Notes under the pieces: generated by a model | What the model was told of the DNA's origin: nothing | The model's database searches: none | What the model saw: the letters and a program-made list of their open reading frames with translations, nothing else | Translations under genes and position numbers: made by a program | In this document: in pieces, positions 21,331-29,967 of the stretch | How the letters are laid out: each line of letters opens with the position of its first letter | Numbering within the stretch: position 1 is the first letter of the stretch | NCBI GenBank assembly: GCA_004292755.1 | Contig: RDXE01000031.1 | Span: forward strand, 1 to 64,000 | Source of the DNA: Alphaproteobacteria bacterium | Lineage (GTDB): Bacteria > Pseudomonadota > Alphaproteobacteria > Elsterales > Elsteraceae | DNA: 64,000 nt | Direction of reading: 5' to 3'

Positions 21331-21350
21331 AAAGATATGTTTATATCTTT
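21331..21350. promoter_or_regulatory. Operator palindrome upstream of sahR-metF
   Basis: Perfect 8-bp arms AAAGATAT / ATATCTTT around a 4-base spacer in otherwise GC-rich DNA, 35 bp before the regulator start codon. ArsR-family regulators bind such AT-rich palindromes. This is the expected autoregulatory operator controlling both the regulator and metF. Confidence 0.7.
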
Positions 21351-21385
21351 GTGCGTCCGCCCCAGGCGGTCGGGAGGGTTGCGTG

Positions 21386-22375
21386 ATGGAGACCGTGCTC
21401 ACCTGTCTGCGCGCCGCGGCGGAGCCCACACGGCTCCGCCTGTTGGTGCTGTGCGCGCGGGCGGAATTGACGGTCTCTGACCTTACTCAAATCCTTGGCC
21501 AGTCACAGCCGCGCGTCTCGCGCCATTTGAAGTTGATGTGCGATGCGGGCCTGCTAGAGCGGTTTCGCGAAGGGGCCTGGGCGTTCTATCGCCTCGCTGC
21601 GCGGGGTCGCCCGGCCGCCATCGCCCGCCAGATGGTGGCGATGGTCCCAGCGGATGATGCCGAGGTGATGCGCGACCTAGAGCGGCTGGCCCAGGTCAAA
21701 CGTTCGCGCGCCGAAGCAGCCGACGCCTACTTCACCGAAGCCGCTGCCGACTGGGCACGCATCCGCGCCATGCATGTGGATGAGCGGGAGGTGGAGCGGG
21801 CATTGCTGGATTGTCTGCCCGCCCGCGCCGATGGTCGCCCGATTGCGGACCTGCTGGACCTGGGCACCGGCACAGGTCGCTTGCTGGAGTTGCTGGGACC
21901 GCGGGTCAGCCAAGCCATTGGGCTCGACAGCAGCCGCGCCATGCTGTCCGTGGCGCGCGCGGCGTTGGAGCGCGCGGGCCTTGCCCATTGCTCGGTCCGC
22001 CAGGGCGATGTCTATCAACTGCCCTTCGCGCAGGCGAGCTTTGACGCCGTTACCCTGCACCAAGTGCTGCACTTCCTGGATGACCCCGCGGCGGTGCTGG
22101 CGGAGGCTGCCCGCGTGTTGCGTCCCGGCGGGCGCCTGGTGGTGGTGGATTTCGCGCCCCACACCTTGGAAGAACTGCGCGAGCGTCATGCCCATCGCCG
22201 CCTGGGCTTCCGAGATCCCGACGTCGTTTCCTGGCTGGTAGGGGCTGGCTTGACGCCGGAGCCTACCCGCCACTTGCCCGGCCATCCCCTGACCGTATCG
22301 CTGTGGCCTGCCCTGCGCCCTGGCGCGGTCACCCCGACCATGTCTGCCCACCCCGCTCCGGAGTTCGCATCATGA
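21386..22375 (+). CDS. ArsR-family regulator fused to a SAM-dependent methyltransferase domain (SahR-like)
   Basis: 329 residues: an N-terminal ArsR winged helix (about 5-80; LTVSDLTQILGQSQPRVSRH is the recognition region) and a C-terminal class I methyltransferase domain (about 140-260; LLDLGTGTGRLLELLG, then VLRPGGRLVVVDF). This architecture next to metF is that of SahR, which in Proteobacteria senses S-adenosylhomocysteine and represses methionine-cycle genes. ATG 21386 follows GGGAGGG. It overlaps metF by 4 bases. Whether the methyltransferase domain only senses SAH/SAM or also catalyses is not visible from sequence. Confidence 0.82.
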   Translation: METVLTCLRAAAEPTRLRLLVLCARAELTVSDLTQILGQSQPRVSRHLKLMCDAGLLERFREGAWAFYRLAARGRPAAIARQMVAMVPADDAEVMRDLERLAQVKRSRAEAADAYFTEAAADWARIRAMHVDEREVERALLDCLPARADGRPIADLLDLGTGTGRLLELLGPRVSQAIGLDSSRAMLSVARAALERAGLAHCSVRQGDVYQLPFAQASFDAVTLHQVLHFLDDPAAVLAEAARVLRPGGRLVVVDFAPHTLEELRERHAHRRLGFRDPDVVSWLVGAGLTPEPTRHLPGHPLTVSLWPALRPGAVTPTMSAHPAPEFAS

Positions 22376-23253
22376 GCCAGACCCCGACCATCAGCTTCGA
22401 GTTCTTCCCGCCGAAATCGGCGGAGGCCGAAGCCGGGTTGTGGAGCGCCTTCGACCGGCTGGCCCCGCTTGCCCCCAGCTTTGTGTCAGTTACCTACGGT
22501 GCGGGTGGCTCAACGCGCGAGCGGACCCACGCCATCGTCCGCCGCATCCGCCAGGAAACCGCGATCCCGCCCGCGGCGCATCTGACGTGCGTTGCGGCCA
22601 CACAGGCAGAGATCGACGCCGTCGCTCAAGACTATTGGGATGCGGGCATCCGCCACATCGTGGCCCTGCGCGGTGATCCACCGGCGGGCGCCAGCCAGTA
22701 CGAGCCGCACCCCGGCGGCTATGCCTATGCCAGCGACTTGGTGGCTGGCCTGAAGCGCATTGGCGACTTTGAAATCTCTGTCGGCTGCTACCCGGAGGGA
22801 CACCCCGAAGCCGCCTCTCTTGATGCAGATGTTGAGGCGCTGAAGCGCAAGCTGGATGCCGGGGCAACCCGCGCGATCAGCCAATACTTCTTCGGCACTG
22901 AGATTTTTGAACGGTTCCTGGAGCGCTGCGCGCGCGCAGGCATCACCGCCCCCATCGTCCCCGGCCTGCTGCCGATCAGCACGATTCCTCAATTGGTGCG
23001 GTTTTCCGCCACCTGCGGGGCAACTGTGCCAGATTGGATCAAGGCGCGCTTTGCGGGGCTCGACTCCGACCCGGAAACCCGCAAGCTGCTGTCCGCACAG
23101 GTGTTGGCGGAACAGGTGCAAGACTTGCTGCGCCTGGGCTGCACCACCTTCCACTTCTACACGCTGAACAAGGCGGAGCTGGTGTATGCAACCTGTCGGT
23201 CTCTTGGCATCGCACCGGACACAGCCCCGGAAACCCGCCTCGCCGCGGCCTGA
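22372..23253 (+). CDS. metF: 5,10-methylenetetrahydrofolate reductase MetF
   Basis: FAD enzyme that makes 5-methyl-THF for methionine synthase; 293 residues, full length. Family motifs: ISFEFFPPKS at the N-terminus (catalytic Glu in FEFFPPK), VTYGAGGSTRERT, HLTCVAATQ, ALRGDPP and the flavin-site segment QYFFGTEIFERF. ATG 22372 overlaps the sahR stop in an ATGA junction, so it is co-expressed with and probably repressed by SahR through the palindrome upstream. Confidence 0.97.
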   Translation: MSQTPTISFEFFPPKSAEAEAGLWSAFDRLAPLAPSFVSVTYGAGGSTRERTHAIVRRIRQETAIPPAAHLTCVAATQAEIDAVAQDYWDAGIRHIVALRGDPPAGASQYEPHPGGYAYASDLVAGLKRIGDFEISVGCYPEGHPEAASLDADVEALKRKLDAGATRAISQYFFGTEIFERFLERCARAGITAPIVPGLLPISTIPQLVRFSATCGATVPDWIKARFAGLDSDPETRKLLSAQVLAEQVQDLLRLGCTTFHFYTLNKAELVYATCRSLGIAPDTAPETRLAAA

Positions 23254-23746
23254 TCGCGGCGGCGGCTTGGTTCTGGCGCTTGGTCTCGTCAGCCTGCTGC
23301 TCAGCACAACCGCGCTCGCCTGCACCGGCACACCCGCCCCGCGGGTGGACTGGGCGCGGTGCGTCCTGGACGGCCAAGGCCTTGTCGGTGTCGACCTCAC
23401 CGGTGCGCGATTGCGCGACACAAGCTTTTTGCGTGCAGACTTAAGCCGTGCCCGCTTGGACCAGGTCGATGGCTTCCGCTCCAAGTGGGTGCGGGCCACC
23501 ATGGTGGCGGCAACGCTGGACCGCGCACGCCTGCAGGAGGCGGATTTCACCCGTGCGAACCTACGCGGCGCCAGCTTTACGGCCACCGACCTCCGCCGCG
23601 CCCGGCTGGACTATGCCGACTTGACCGGCGCCGACCTGACCGGCGCGCAGATCGAGGGGGCTGTGTTTTTGCATGCCACCCTCGACGACGCGCGCTGGCC
23701 CGATGGCCGGGTGTGCGCCAAAGGCTCCATTGGCCGGTGTGAGTGA
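23186..23746 (+). CDS. Secreted pentapeptide-repeat protein
   Basis: Protein of up to 186 residues with a hydrophobic segment (LVLALGLVSLLLSTTALAC) and then pentapeptide repeats of the A(D/N)Lxx type (LTGARLRDTSFLRADLSRAR, later ANLRGASF, ADLTGADLTGAQIEGAVF), which fold into a right-handed quadrilateral helix. Start uncertain: ATG 23186 has GGAG in front but overlaps metF by 68 bases and gives a long Arg/Pro-rich n-region; TTG 23267 would give a conventional signal peptide. Cys at the likely cleavage site and two near the C-terminus may form disulfides. Function unknown. Confidence 0.75.
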   Translation: MQPVGLLASHRTQPRKPASPRPDRGGGLVLALGLVSLLLSTTALACTGTPAPRVDWARCVLDGQGLVGVDLTGARLRDTSFLRADLSRARLDQVDGFRSKWVRATMVAATLDRARLQEADFTRANLRGASFTATDLRRARLDYADLTGADLTGAQIEGAVFLHATLDDARWPDGRVCAKGSIGRCE

Positions 23747-23751
23747 ACCGG

Positions 23752-25248
23752 CTACCCCCGCTTCAAGCGCTTGAGCAGGGGCGCTGACACGCACAAGGCC
23801 GACAGAATCAACAACCCAAGAGTGACCGGGCGTTCCCACAGGAACGCGAAGGACCCATCGTGGACCAGCAGCGCCCGGCGCAGGTTCTCCTCCATCAGCT
23901 TGCCCAGCACGAAGCCCAGCAACAGCGGCGCCATCGGGTAGTCCACCAGCCGCAGCACAACTGCCACCCCCGCGAGCGCAATCATCAGCCACAAGTCGAA
24001 CGGGTTGAAGGAAACGAGGTACACCCCGACTAGGCAGAAGAACAAGATCAGCGGTACCAGCATCGTCTCTGGTATCGCCAATGTGCGCGCGATGTAAGGG
24101 ATCAGGGGCAGGTTGATGATCAACAAGATCACATTGCCCAGATACATGGACGCGACGACGGCCCAGAACACCTCGGCATGCTCGATGTATAGACGCGGTC
24201 CCGGCTGTACCCCGAGCGTGATCAAGGCACCCAGGATCACAGCCGTGGTGCCAGAGCCCGGAATGCCAAGGGTCAGCAACGGCACATAAGCACCGCCGGC
24301 AGCGGCGTTGTTCGCTGTCTCCGGTGCGGTGATGCCGCGCAGCGAGCCCTTGCCAAACATCTCCTTCGCGGGGCCGCGGGCCAGATTGCGCTCCACGGCG
24401 TAGGACATGAACGCCGCAATTGTGGCGCCAGCCCCCGGCAGCACACCCACCATAAACCCAAGGATGGAGGACCGCACCGCGGTCGGTGCCACATCGCGCA
24501 CCTCGGCGGCCGAGAGCTTCAACGAGCCAACCTTGCCGCGGGCAGCGGCTTTCGCCTCCTCCGACAGGCGTTGGTTGCGCAGGGCAGCGATCAACGCCTC
24601 CGACAGCGCAAACGCTGCCATCGCCAGAAGCACGAAGGACAAGCCGTCGGACAAGTCGGGGATGCCGAACACATAGCGCTCCACTCCATCGGCGATGTCG
24701 GTGCCAATGGTGGCGAGCATCAAACCCAGAACCGCCATCAGCAGCGCCTTGATCACGCCCCCTTCTTCCGTAAAGGCCGCAATCGCCGTCAGCCCCAACA
24801 CCATCAAGGCGAAATACTCCGACGCCTGAAAGCCAACGGCCCAGCTGGACAAGGTGGGCGCGGCCAGCATCAGCATCAGTGTCGCGATGGTACCCCCGAC
24901 GAACGAGCCCCAGGCACACAAGGCCAGGGCCTTGCCGGCCTGGCCGTTGCGGGCCAGCGGATAGCCATCGAAGGTGGTCGGCACCGAACTCGATTCCCCC
25001 GGTGCATTGATCAGCACCGACGCGGTGGAGCCACCAAACATCGCCCCATAGTAGACCGCCGCCAGCAGGATCATCGCCCCCGCTGGGCTGAGCCCATAGG
25101 TGATCGGGATCAGGAGGGAGACTGCGGTCACCGGTCCCAACCCGGGCATCATGCCAATGAAGGTGCCCAACAAGCAGCCGCCAAACAGCAAGACCAGGTT
25201 GGCCGGGCTGGCGACGGCCGCAAGGCCAGTCAGCAAGCCTTCAATCAT
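23752..25248 (-). CDS. tctA: Tripartite tricarboxylate transporter large permease TctA
   Basis: Polytopic membrane protein of 498 residues. The TctA signature GTFIGMMPGLGPVTAVSLLIP is at about 29-49, and a second, symmetric GxxxGxxPGxGAT motif (VGVLPGAGATIAAFMSY) occurs in the middle, as expected for the inverted-repeat TctA fold; further conserved are YYGAMFGGSTASVLIN and PGESSSVPTTFDGYPLA. It forms the translocation channel with TctB and takes ligand from TctC. ATGA overlap with tctB. The ligand is unknown; the family carries citrate and other carboxylates. Confidence 0.95.
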   Translation of the reverse strand: MIEGLLTGLAAVASPANLVLLFGGCLLGTFIGMMPGLGPVTAVSLLIPITYGLSPAGAMILLAAVYYGAMFGGSTASVLINAPGESSSVPTTFDGYPLARNGQAGKALALCAWGSFVGGTIATLMLMLAAPTLSSWAVGFQASEYFALMVLGLTAIAAFTEEGGVIKALLMAVLGLMLATIGTDIADGVERYVFGIPDLSDGLSFVLLAMAAFALSEALIAALRNQRLSEEAKAAARGKVGSLKLSAAEVRDVAPTAVRSSILGFMVGVLPGAGATIAAFMSYAVERNLARGPAKEMFGKGSLRGITAPETANNAAAGGAYVPLLTLGIPGSGTTAVILGALITLGVQPGPRLYIEHAEVFWAVVASMYLGNVILLIINLPLIPYIARTLAIPETMLVPLILFFCLVGVYLVSFNPFDLWLMIALAGVAVVLRLVDYPMAPLLLGFVLGKLMEENLRRALLVHDGSFAFLWERPVTLGLLILSALCVSAPLLKRLKRG

Positions 25249-25706
25249 CGCTTGAGATCCTCAAACCAGCCCCAGTCCAGTTCGACGTCCAACTGGCGGA
25301 ACAGAAACCAGAAGCCAACCGCCGTACCCGCCGCCACCAGGGCCAACACCAGGGGCCGTCGCTCACCCAGCAAGCGGAAGCCACCAGCGAGGAACAGGGC
25401 CGTGGTGATGACAAAGCCCAGGCGCGTCACGGCCAGCGCGTAAAAGCCCATCAGCGCCAACAGGCCGAGGCTTCTAAGCCAAGCCTTGCGCTCGAACGCG
25501 ATCACGTCACCATGGCTGGGCTTCAGGGCGACCAGCGCCGACAGCACCATCGCCACGGCGCCCAGCGCGAACGGGAAGGAGCGCGCCGACAACGGGCTAT
25601 CATCGCTGGAGGGTGGCACCCGGATTTGGAATGCCAGAAGGAAGTAGGCGGCAGCGAAGGCGAACACCGCCAGCGCCACCGCCCGGTCAAGCTGCCGGAA
25701 CGGCAC
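25245..25706 (-). CDS. tctB: Tripartite tricarboxylate transporter small permease TctB
   Basis: Small membrane subunit of 153 residues with four hydrophobic segments (about 8-26, 46-62, 75-110 as a pair, 118-137), the TctB pattern. It lies 7 bases behind tctC and overlaps tctA by 4. The sequence is weakly conserved in the family; the call rests on size, topology and position. Confidence 0.9.
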   Translation of the reverse strand: MPFRQLDRAVALAVFAFAAAYFLLAFQIRVPPSSDDSPLSARSFPFALGAVAMVLSALVALKPSHGDVIAFERKAWLRSLGLLALMGFYALAVTRLGFVITTALFLAGGFRLLGERRPLVLALVAAGTAVGFWFLFRQLDVELDWGWFEDLKR

Positions 25707-25713
25707 GGTCCGC

Positions 25714-26721
25714 TCAGCCGATAAAGCCGAGTTCGGTCAACAGCTCGCGCAGTTCCTTTTCGTGGGTCTCAAAGAACGTCGCGAGGGCTGGGCCGCGCAG
25801 GAAGAAGGTGTTCCAGGCGTTGCGCGCGCGCACCTCTTCCCAGGCGGGCGTGGCGATCAGGCGCTCCATCAAATCGGCAAAGGCATTCACCCGTGCTGGC
25901 GCCATGCCCGGAGCAGCCATGAAGGCGCGCATATTGTACATCAGCGCCTTGGGCAGGCCCTTTTCCCCCATCGTCGGCACGGTCGGCACGTCGGGGGACC
26001 GCTTGTCGCTCATCAATGCCAGCAAGCGCACTTGACCGGAGCGCACCTGCGGCAGCGCCTCGGTGAAGGGCATGAACAGGGCCTGCGCCTCGCCGCCCAA
26101 CAAACCAGCCAGTGCCCGCCCGCCGCCGTCATAGGCGATGTATTGAATGGCGCGCGGCTGCACCCCTGCTTCCTTGGCGTACTTCGCAGCCGCCATATGG
26201 TCGATCCCACCGCGTGGGCTACCACCAGCAAGGCGAACCGCGCGGGCATTGCCGCGCAGCGCCTCGGTCATCTGGTTCAGATCGGTGTAGGGGGAGTTGG
26301 CCGCGACCAGCACGCCGTAAATCTCGGACGTGATCGCATTCACCAGCGTGACATCGCGGAAGGTCTGGTTGAACTCCCGGCTCAGAGAGCGAATGACGAT
26401 GGACGTGCCATTGACCATCAAGGTGTTCTGCTGACGCGGTGCCGTCTCAATCAAATGGGCTATGGCGATGGAGCCACCAGCACCCGTGCGATTCTCCACG
26501 CTGACATTGGCCATCAGCCCAGACTTCTGCAGCGCTTCCATCGTACCGCGCGCAGTTTGATCGAAACCGCCGCCAGCGCCGAACCCAACCAGGAAGTGAA
26601 GCCGGTCAATCGTCTCGGCAGAGGCGCTGGTGTTGAGCGCCAGCGTCGCAGCGACCGCACCGCCGCCCGCCAACACGGCCCGACGCGAAACCGATGCCCC
26701 AGTAATCCGATGATCCGTCAT
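25714..26721 (-). CDS. tctC: Tripartite tricarboxylate transporter substrate-binding protein TctC
   Basis: Periplasmic binding protein of 335 residues. It has a Tat-like signal (SRRAVLAGGGAVAATLALN) with cleavage near SASAET. Family features: FLVGFGAGGGFDQTARGTMEAL at the start of the mature protein, VENRTGAGGSIA, and GSPRGGIDHMAAA near 170. It is first in the tctCBA operon and divergent from tctDE; both are probably controlled by the repeats between them. Confidence 0.94.
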   Translation of the reverse strand: MTDHRITGASVSRRAVLAGGGAVAATLALNTSASAETIDRLHFLVGFGAGGGFDQTARGTMEALQKSGLMANVSVENRTGAGGSIAIAHLIETAPRQQNTLMVNGTSIVIRSLSREFNQTFRDVTLVNAITSEIYGVLVAANSPYTDLNQMTEALRGNARAVRLAGGSPRGGIDHMAAAKYAKEAGVQPRAIQYIAYDGGGRALAGLLGGEAQALFMPFTEALPQVRSGQVRLLALMSDKRSPDVPTVPTMGEKGLPKALMYNMRAFMAAPGMAPARVNAFADLMERLIATPAWEEVRARNAWNTFFLRGPALATFFETHEKELRELLTELGFIG

Positions 26722-26740
26722 AGAATCCTCCCTCGCAGGT

Positions 26741-26804
26741 GTCGCTTGCCGCGACTGGTTTGATCACGTCGCTTGGTGCGACTGTGGGCTGCACGCTAGC
26801 GTGC
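26741..26804. promoter_or_regulatory. Tandem operator between tctC and tctD
   Basis: Two copies of an inverted repeat GTCGC-N5-GCGAC, at 26741-26755 and 26768-26782, start points 27 bp apart; the 17-base units GTCGCTTGCCGCGACTG and GTCGCTTGGTGCGACTG differ at two positions. A perfect 14-bp palindrome GCACGCTAGCGTGC follows at 26791-26804. This is the expected binding region of the OmpR-type regulator TctD for both divergent units. Confidence 0.7.
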
Positions 26805-26834
26805 CAACCTGTCGCGCACCTGACGGATGCCCTG

Positions 26835-27500
26835 ATGCGAATTCTCCTGGCCGAAGACACCCACGATGTTGGCGAGGCGATTGCCGCCCGGCTGCAGCGC
26901 CTTGGCCACGCCGTGGATTGGGAACGGGACGGCACTCTCGCCGATGAATTGCTGCAGGTGCAGAGTTACGACTTGGCCGTTCTGGATGTGATGATGCCAG
27001 GCCTCGACGGGTTCGAGATTCTGCGCCGCCTGCGGGCCCGCGGCGCGCGCCTGCCCGTGCTGATCCTGACCGCCCGCTCGCAAGTGGAGGATCGCGTCAG
27101 TGCGCTCGACCTCGGCGCCGACGACTATCTGGTCAAACCCTTCGATGTTCGGGAGTTGGAGGCGCGGGTGCGGGCGCTGCTGCGCCGTCCACTCGGCAGT
27201 GCCACCAACCTGACCCGCTGCGGGGACTTGGTGGTGGACCGCACCGCCATGCTGGTCACCCTCGCAGGCCAACCCTTGGCGCTGACCCGGCGGGAGTTTG
27301 CCTTGCTGGAGGTGCTGGCGGCCCGGCCCGGTCGCATCGTCACCAAGGATGATCTGATCGATCAGCTGTTCGGCATCGACGACACGCCCAGCGCCAATGC
27401 GATTGAACAGTATGTCGCCCGCCTGCGCCGCAAGCTGGAAGGCGGGTCGGTGCACATCCGCACCTTGCGCAATCTGGGCTATCGATTGGAGGCAGAGTGA
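26835..27500 (+). CDS. tctD: OmpR-family response regulator (TctD-like)
   Basis: 221 residues: a receiver domain with acidic pocket E7/D8, phospho-acceptor D51 (LDVMMPGLDGF) and Lys near 101 (VKPF), then a winged-helix DNA-binding domain (about 125-220; LTRREFALLEVLAARPG, then YVARLRRKLE). It starts at ATG 26835 (MRILLAED); the upstream in-frame extension lacks homology. It overlaps the kinase gene by 4 bases and is divergent from the tct transporter, the classic TctDE arrangement. Confidence 0.92.
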   Translation: MRILLAEDTHDVGEAIAARLQRLGHAVDWERDGTLADELLQVQSYDLAVLDVMMPGLDGFEILRRLRARGARLPVLILTARSQVEDRVSALDLGADDYLVKPFDVRELEARVRALLRRPLGSATNLTRCGDLVVDRTAMLVTLAGQPLALTRREFALLEVLAARPGRIVTKDDLIDQLFGIDDTPSANAIEQYVARLRRKLEGGSVHIRTLRNLGYRLEAE

Positions 27501-28882
27501 TCCGCCGACCGCTCTCCCTCGCCACCCGGTTGATCGTGTTGATGGCCCTGGTGCTGATGGTGGGGGCTGCGGGTTTGGTCGCCCTGGCAGGCGCCTATGC
27601 CCGGCTGGCGGCTGATGAGGCCTATGACCGGCTGTTGGCCGGTGCGGCCTTTCAAATCGCAGGCAGCATCGAGATTGTGGACGGTGTCGCCGGGGTTGAC
27701 CCACCGGTGAGTGCGTTTGAGACCCTGGCCCTCGCCCAGGATGACCGGGTGTTCTACGCCGTGATCGGCCCCGATGGCGCCCTGCTGACGGGAGAGGAGG
27801 CGCTGGCCCGCCTGATCGGCCCTGGCCCTAGTGGTGGATTGGAGACGGCAAATCTGGTGCATCGCGGCGTCGCCGTGCGGGCAGTCGCGATCGGGCGCGC
27901 CTTGTCGGATGCGCAAATCCAGGGCCAAGCCCAGGTGGTGGTGGCACAAACCACCCTGGCGCGCGAGCGGCTGGCCCAAGATCTGACCGTCAAGGCGGTG
28001 GTCATCGTCGCAGCCCTGTCGGCGCTGGCGCTGGCATCGATGGCGCTGGCGGTGCGCTTCGCGCTCAGCCCCTTGAAGCGGCTGGAGGCGGTTCTGCGCG
28101 AGCGCGGACCAACCGCGCTCCATCCGATCACGCTCGCCACGCCGAAGGAAATTACCCCCCTTGTTGGCGCGCTGAACCAGTTCACTGGGCGGCTGGCGGA
28201 GCATCTGTCGGCAACCCATCGCTTCATCGCCGATGCCGCCCACCAACTGCGCACGCCGATTGCCGCCCTGGCCGGGCAGGTCGACCTGCTGGCCCATGAC
28301 GGGGACGAGGGCCGCCGCCGCCACCATTTGCAGCGCATTGAGGAGAGAACCGCCCAACTCTCGCGCCTAACCACCCAGTTGTTGAACCACGCGATGGTGA
28401 TCCATCGCGCGGGCACCGCCACGCTTGACCGGCTGGACATTACTGACTTGGCGGGGCGGGTGCTGGCCTCTGCCATCCCGTTGTCCGATGATCGGGACAT
28501 TGAAATCGCCTTCCACCCACCTGCCCAACCAGCGTTGGTGGCTGGCGATGCCGTCAGCCTGGGGGAGGCGCTGGGCAACCTGATCCACAACGCCCTCAAG
28601 CACGGCGTGGAACGCCGCTTGAGCGTTGCTGTTCTGGTGGACCCCGCCAGCGTCACAATACAAGTGATTGATGACGGCCCCGGTATCCCCGTGGACCAGT
28701 TCGAAGCACTGCTGGAACCCTTCCGCAGCCGTGGCGGTGGCTTCGGCCTTGGCCTCGCCATCGCCAATGAAGTGGCGGAAAGCCATGGTGGAAGCCTGTC
28801 TGTGGCACAGGTGGAGAGCGGGTTCGCCGTGCAACTGCGGCTGCCCCACGCCCCAACCCGCGGGCAGGAGGCAGTGCCGTGA
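27497..28882 (+). CDS. tctE: Sensor histidine kinase (TctE-like)
   Basis: 461 residues: TM1 about 12-33, a periplasmic sensor segment to about 163, TM2 about 164-188, a short HAMP-like linker, HisKA with phospho-His H249 (FIADAAHQLRTPIAAL) and HATPase (NLIHNALKHGVE, DDGPGIP, GFGLGLAIANEV). The N-terminal domain resembles the 2CSK_N domain of TctE-type kinases. The start is GTG 27497 overlapping the regulator stop. The downstream binding protein overlaps its end and may be its periplasmic co-sensor. Confidence 0.92.
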   Translation: MIRRPLSLATRLIVLMALVLMVGAAGLVALAGAYARLAADEAYDRLLAGAAFQIAGSIEIVDGVAGVDPPVSAFETLALAQDDRVFYAVIGPDGALLTGEEALARLIGPGPSGGLETANLVHRGVAVRAVAIGRALSDAQIQGQAQVVVAQTTLARERLAQDLTVKAVVIVAALSALALASMALAVRFALSPLKRLEAVLRERGPTALHPITLATPKEITPLVGALNQFTGRLAEHLSATHRFIADAAHQLRTPIAALAGQVDLLAHDGDEGRRRHHLQRIEERTAQLSRLTTQLLNHAMVIHRAGTATLDRLDITDLAGRVLASAIPLSDDRDIEIAFHPPAQPALVAGDAVSLGEALGNLIHNALKHGVERRLSVAVLVDPASVTIQVIDDGPGIPVDQFEALLEPFRSRGGGFGLGLAIANEVAESHGGSLSVAQVESGFAVQLRLPHAPTRGQEAVP

Positions 28883-29967
28883 TCGCTTGGGTGCGCACCC
28901 TGGCAGCTCTGCTCGCCGTTGCCTGGGCTGTGCCAGCGCTCGCCCAACCCGTAGCGCCGACGGTCCACCTTTTCCCCGCCAGCGACGGGACGCAGGCGCC
29001 AGCCCTTGCCATCCATGCTGCGACCGACCTGGTGGCGATGGCACCGCTGATCCGGGACTTTCAGCAGCGCTACCCCGATATCCCGGTCCGATTTGAGGAG
29101 TATGTCACCACCCACTTGTTCCAGCGCGCCACAGCTGACTGTGCTGCTGGCCGGGGGGAGATGGATTTGATCCTGTCCTCCTCGGCCGACCAAGTGGTGG
29201 CACTGGTCAATGATGGCTGCGCCCAGCAACACCGCTCCCTTGAGACCACGCGCCTACCCGCCTGGGCGCGCTGGCGCGATGAAGTGTTCGGCTTCACGTT
29301 CGAACCTGCGGCGATTGTGGTGCATCGCGATCTGGTGCCGGTGACCGAGGTTCCGGAAACCCGGCTCGACTTAATCGCCCTGCTGCGCGCCCGGCCGGAG
29401 CGCTATCGCGGTCGCATCGGCACCTATGACATTGAACTGTCCGGCATTGGGTTTTTGTTCGCAGCGACCGATGCCAGACAGTCCAGCCTGTTTGGCCAGT
29501 TGATCGAAGCGTTTGGCCGCACCGGTCTGGTGACCCGCTGCTGTTCGGCCGACCTGTTGGACGACATTGCAGCCGGTCGCTTGCTGATCGGCTACAACAT
29601 CCTGGCCTCCTACGCCTATGGCGCGCGCGAACGCGGGGCACCGATTGAGATTGTGTTGCCCCACGACGGCACCATCGTGCTGTCCCGCGCCGCCATGATC
29701 CCCACCCACGCGCCCAACCCAGCCCTGGCCCGGTTGTTCCTAGACCACCTGCTGTCCGAGCGCGGACAAGCCATCGCCCGCACCCAATCCTTCTTCTTCG
29801 GCATGGATGGCAGCGTCCCCCTGGACGTGATCGCCCCCGGCGGCATGGCGGCCGCAGGCCTGTTGCGCCCCATCACCATCGGCCCCGCCCTCCTCGCCGA
29901 ACAAGACCGCGCCCGCCGCCAACGCTTCCTCACGACTTGGCGACGCGCGGCGAGACCGGTGCCGTAA
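28879..29967 (+). CDS. Periplasmic ABC-type solute-binding protein in the tctDE operon
   Basis: 362 residues with a Sec signal peptide (TLAALLAVAWAVPALAQ). The mature part resembles Fe3+/spermidine-type binding proteins: FQQRYPDIPVRFEEY, MDLILSSSADQVVALVNDG, FGFTFEPAAIVVHRDL and the helix PNPALARLFLDHLLSERGQA. GTG start overlapping the tctE stop by 4 bases, so it is translated with the two-component system. No ABC permease or ATPase is next to it. A binding protein placed last in a tctDE-type operon probably acts in sensing; that is inference. Cys pair CC at about 215 is unusual. Confidence 0.8.
   Translation: MIAWVRTLAALLAVAWAVPALAQPVAPTVHLFPASDGTQAPALAIHAATDLVAMAPLIRDFQQRYPDIPVRFEEYVTTHLFQRATADCAAGRGEMDLILSSSADQVVALVNDGCAQQHRSLETTRLPAWARWRDEVFGFTFEPAAIVVHRDLVPVTEVPETRLDLIALLRARPERYRGRIGTYDIELSGIGFLFAATDARQSSLFGQLIEAFGRTGLVTRCCSADLLDDIAAGRLLIGYNILASYAYGARERGAPIEIVLPHDGTIVLSRAAMIPTHAPNPALARLFLDHLLSERGQAIARTQSFFFGMDGSVPLDVIAPGGMAAAGLLRPITIGPALLAEQDRARRQRFLTTWRRAARPVP

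Noticed and set aside
23561-24919. Long open frame (452 codons) opposite/over tctA
   Set aside because: It runs in another frame over tctA, has the low-complexity Gly/Arg/Val content of GC-rich shadow frames, and tctA itself has clear family motifs.
27754-29232. Long antisense open frame (492 codons) over tctE and the binding protein gene
   Set aside because: Ser/Arg/Thr-rich, no domain, and opposite to two genes with intact motifs; typical GC-rich shadow.
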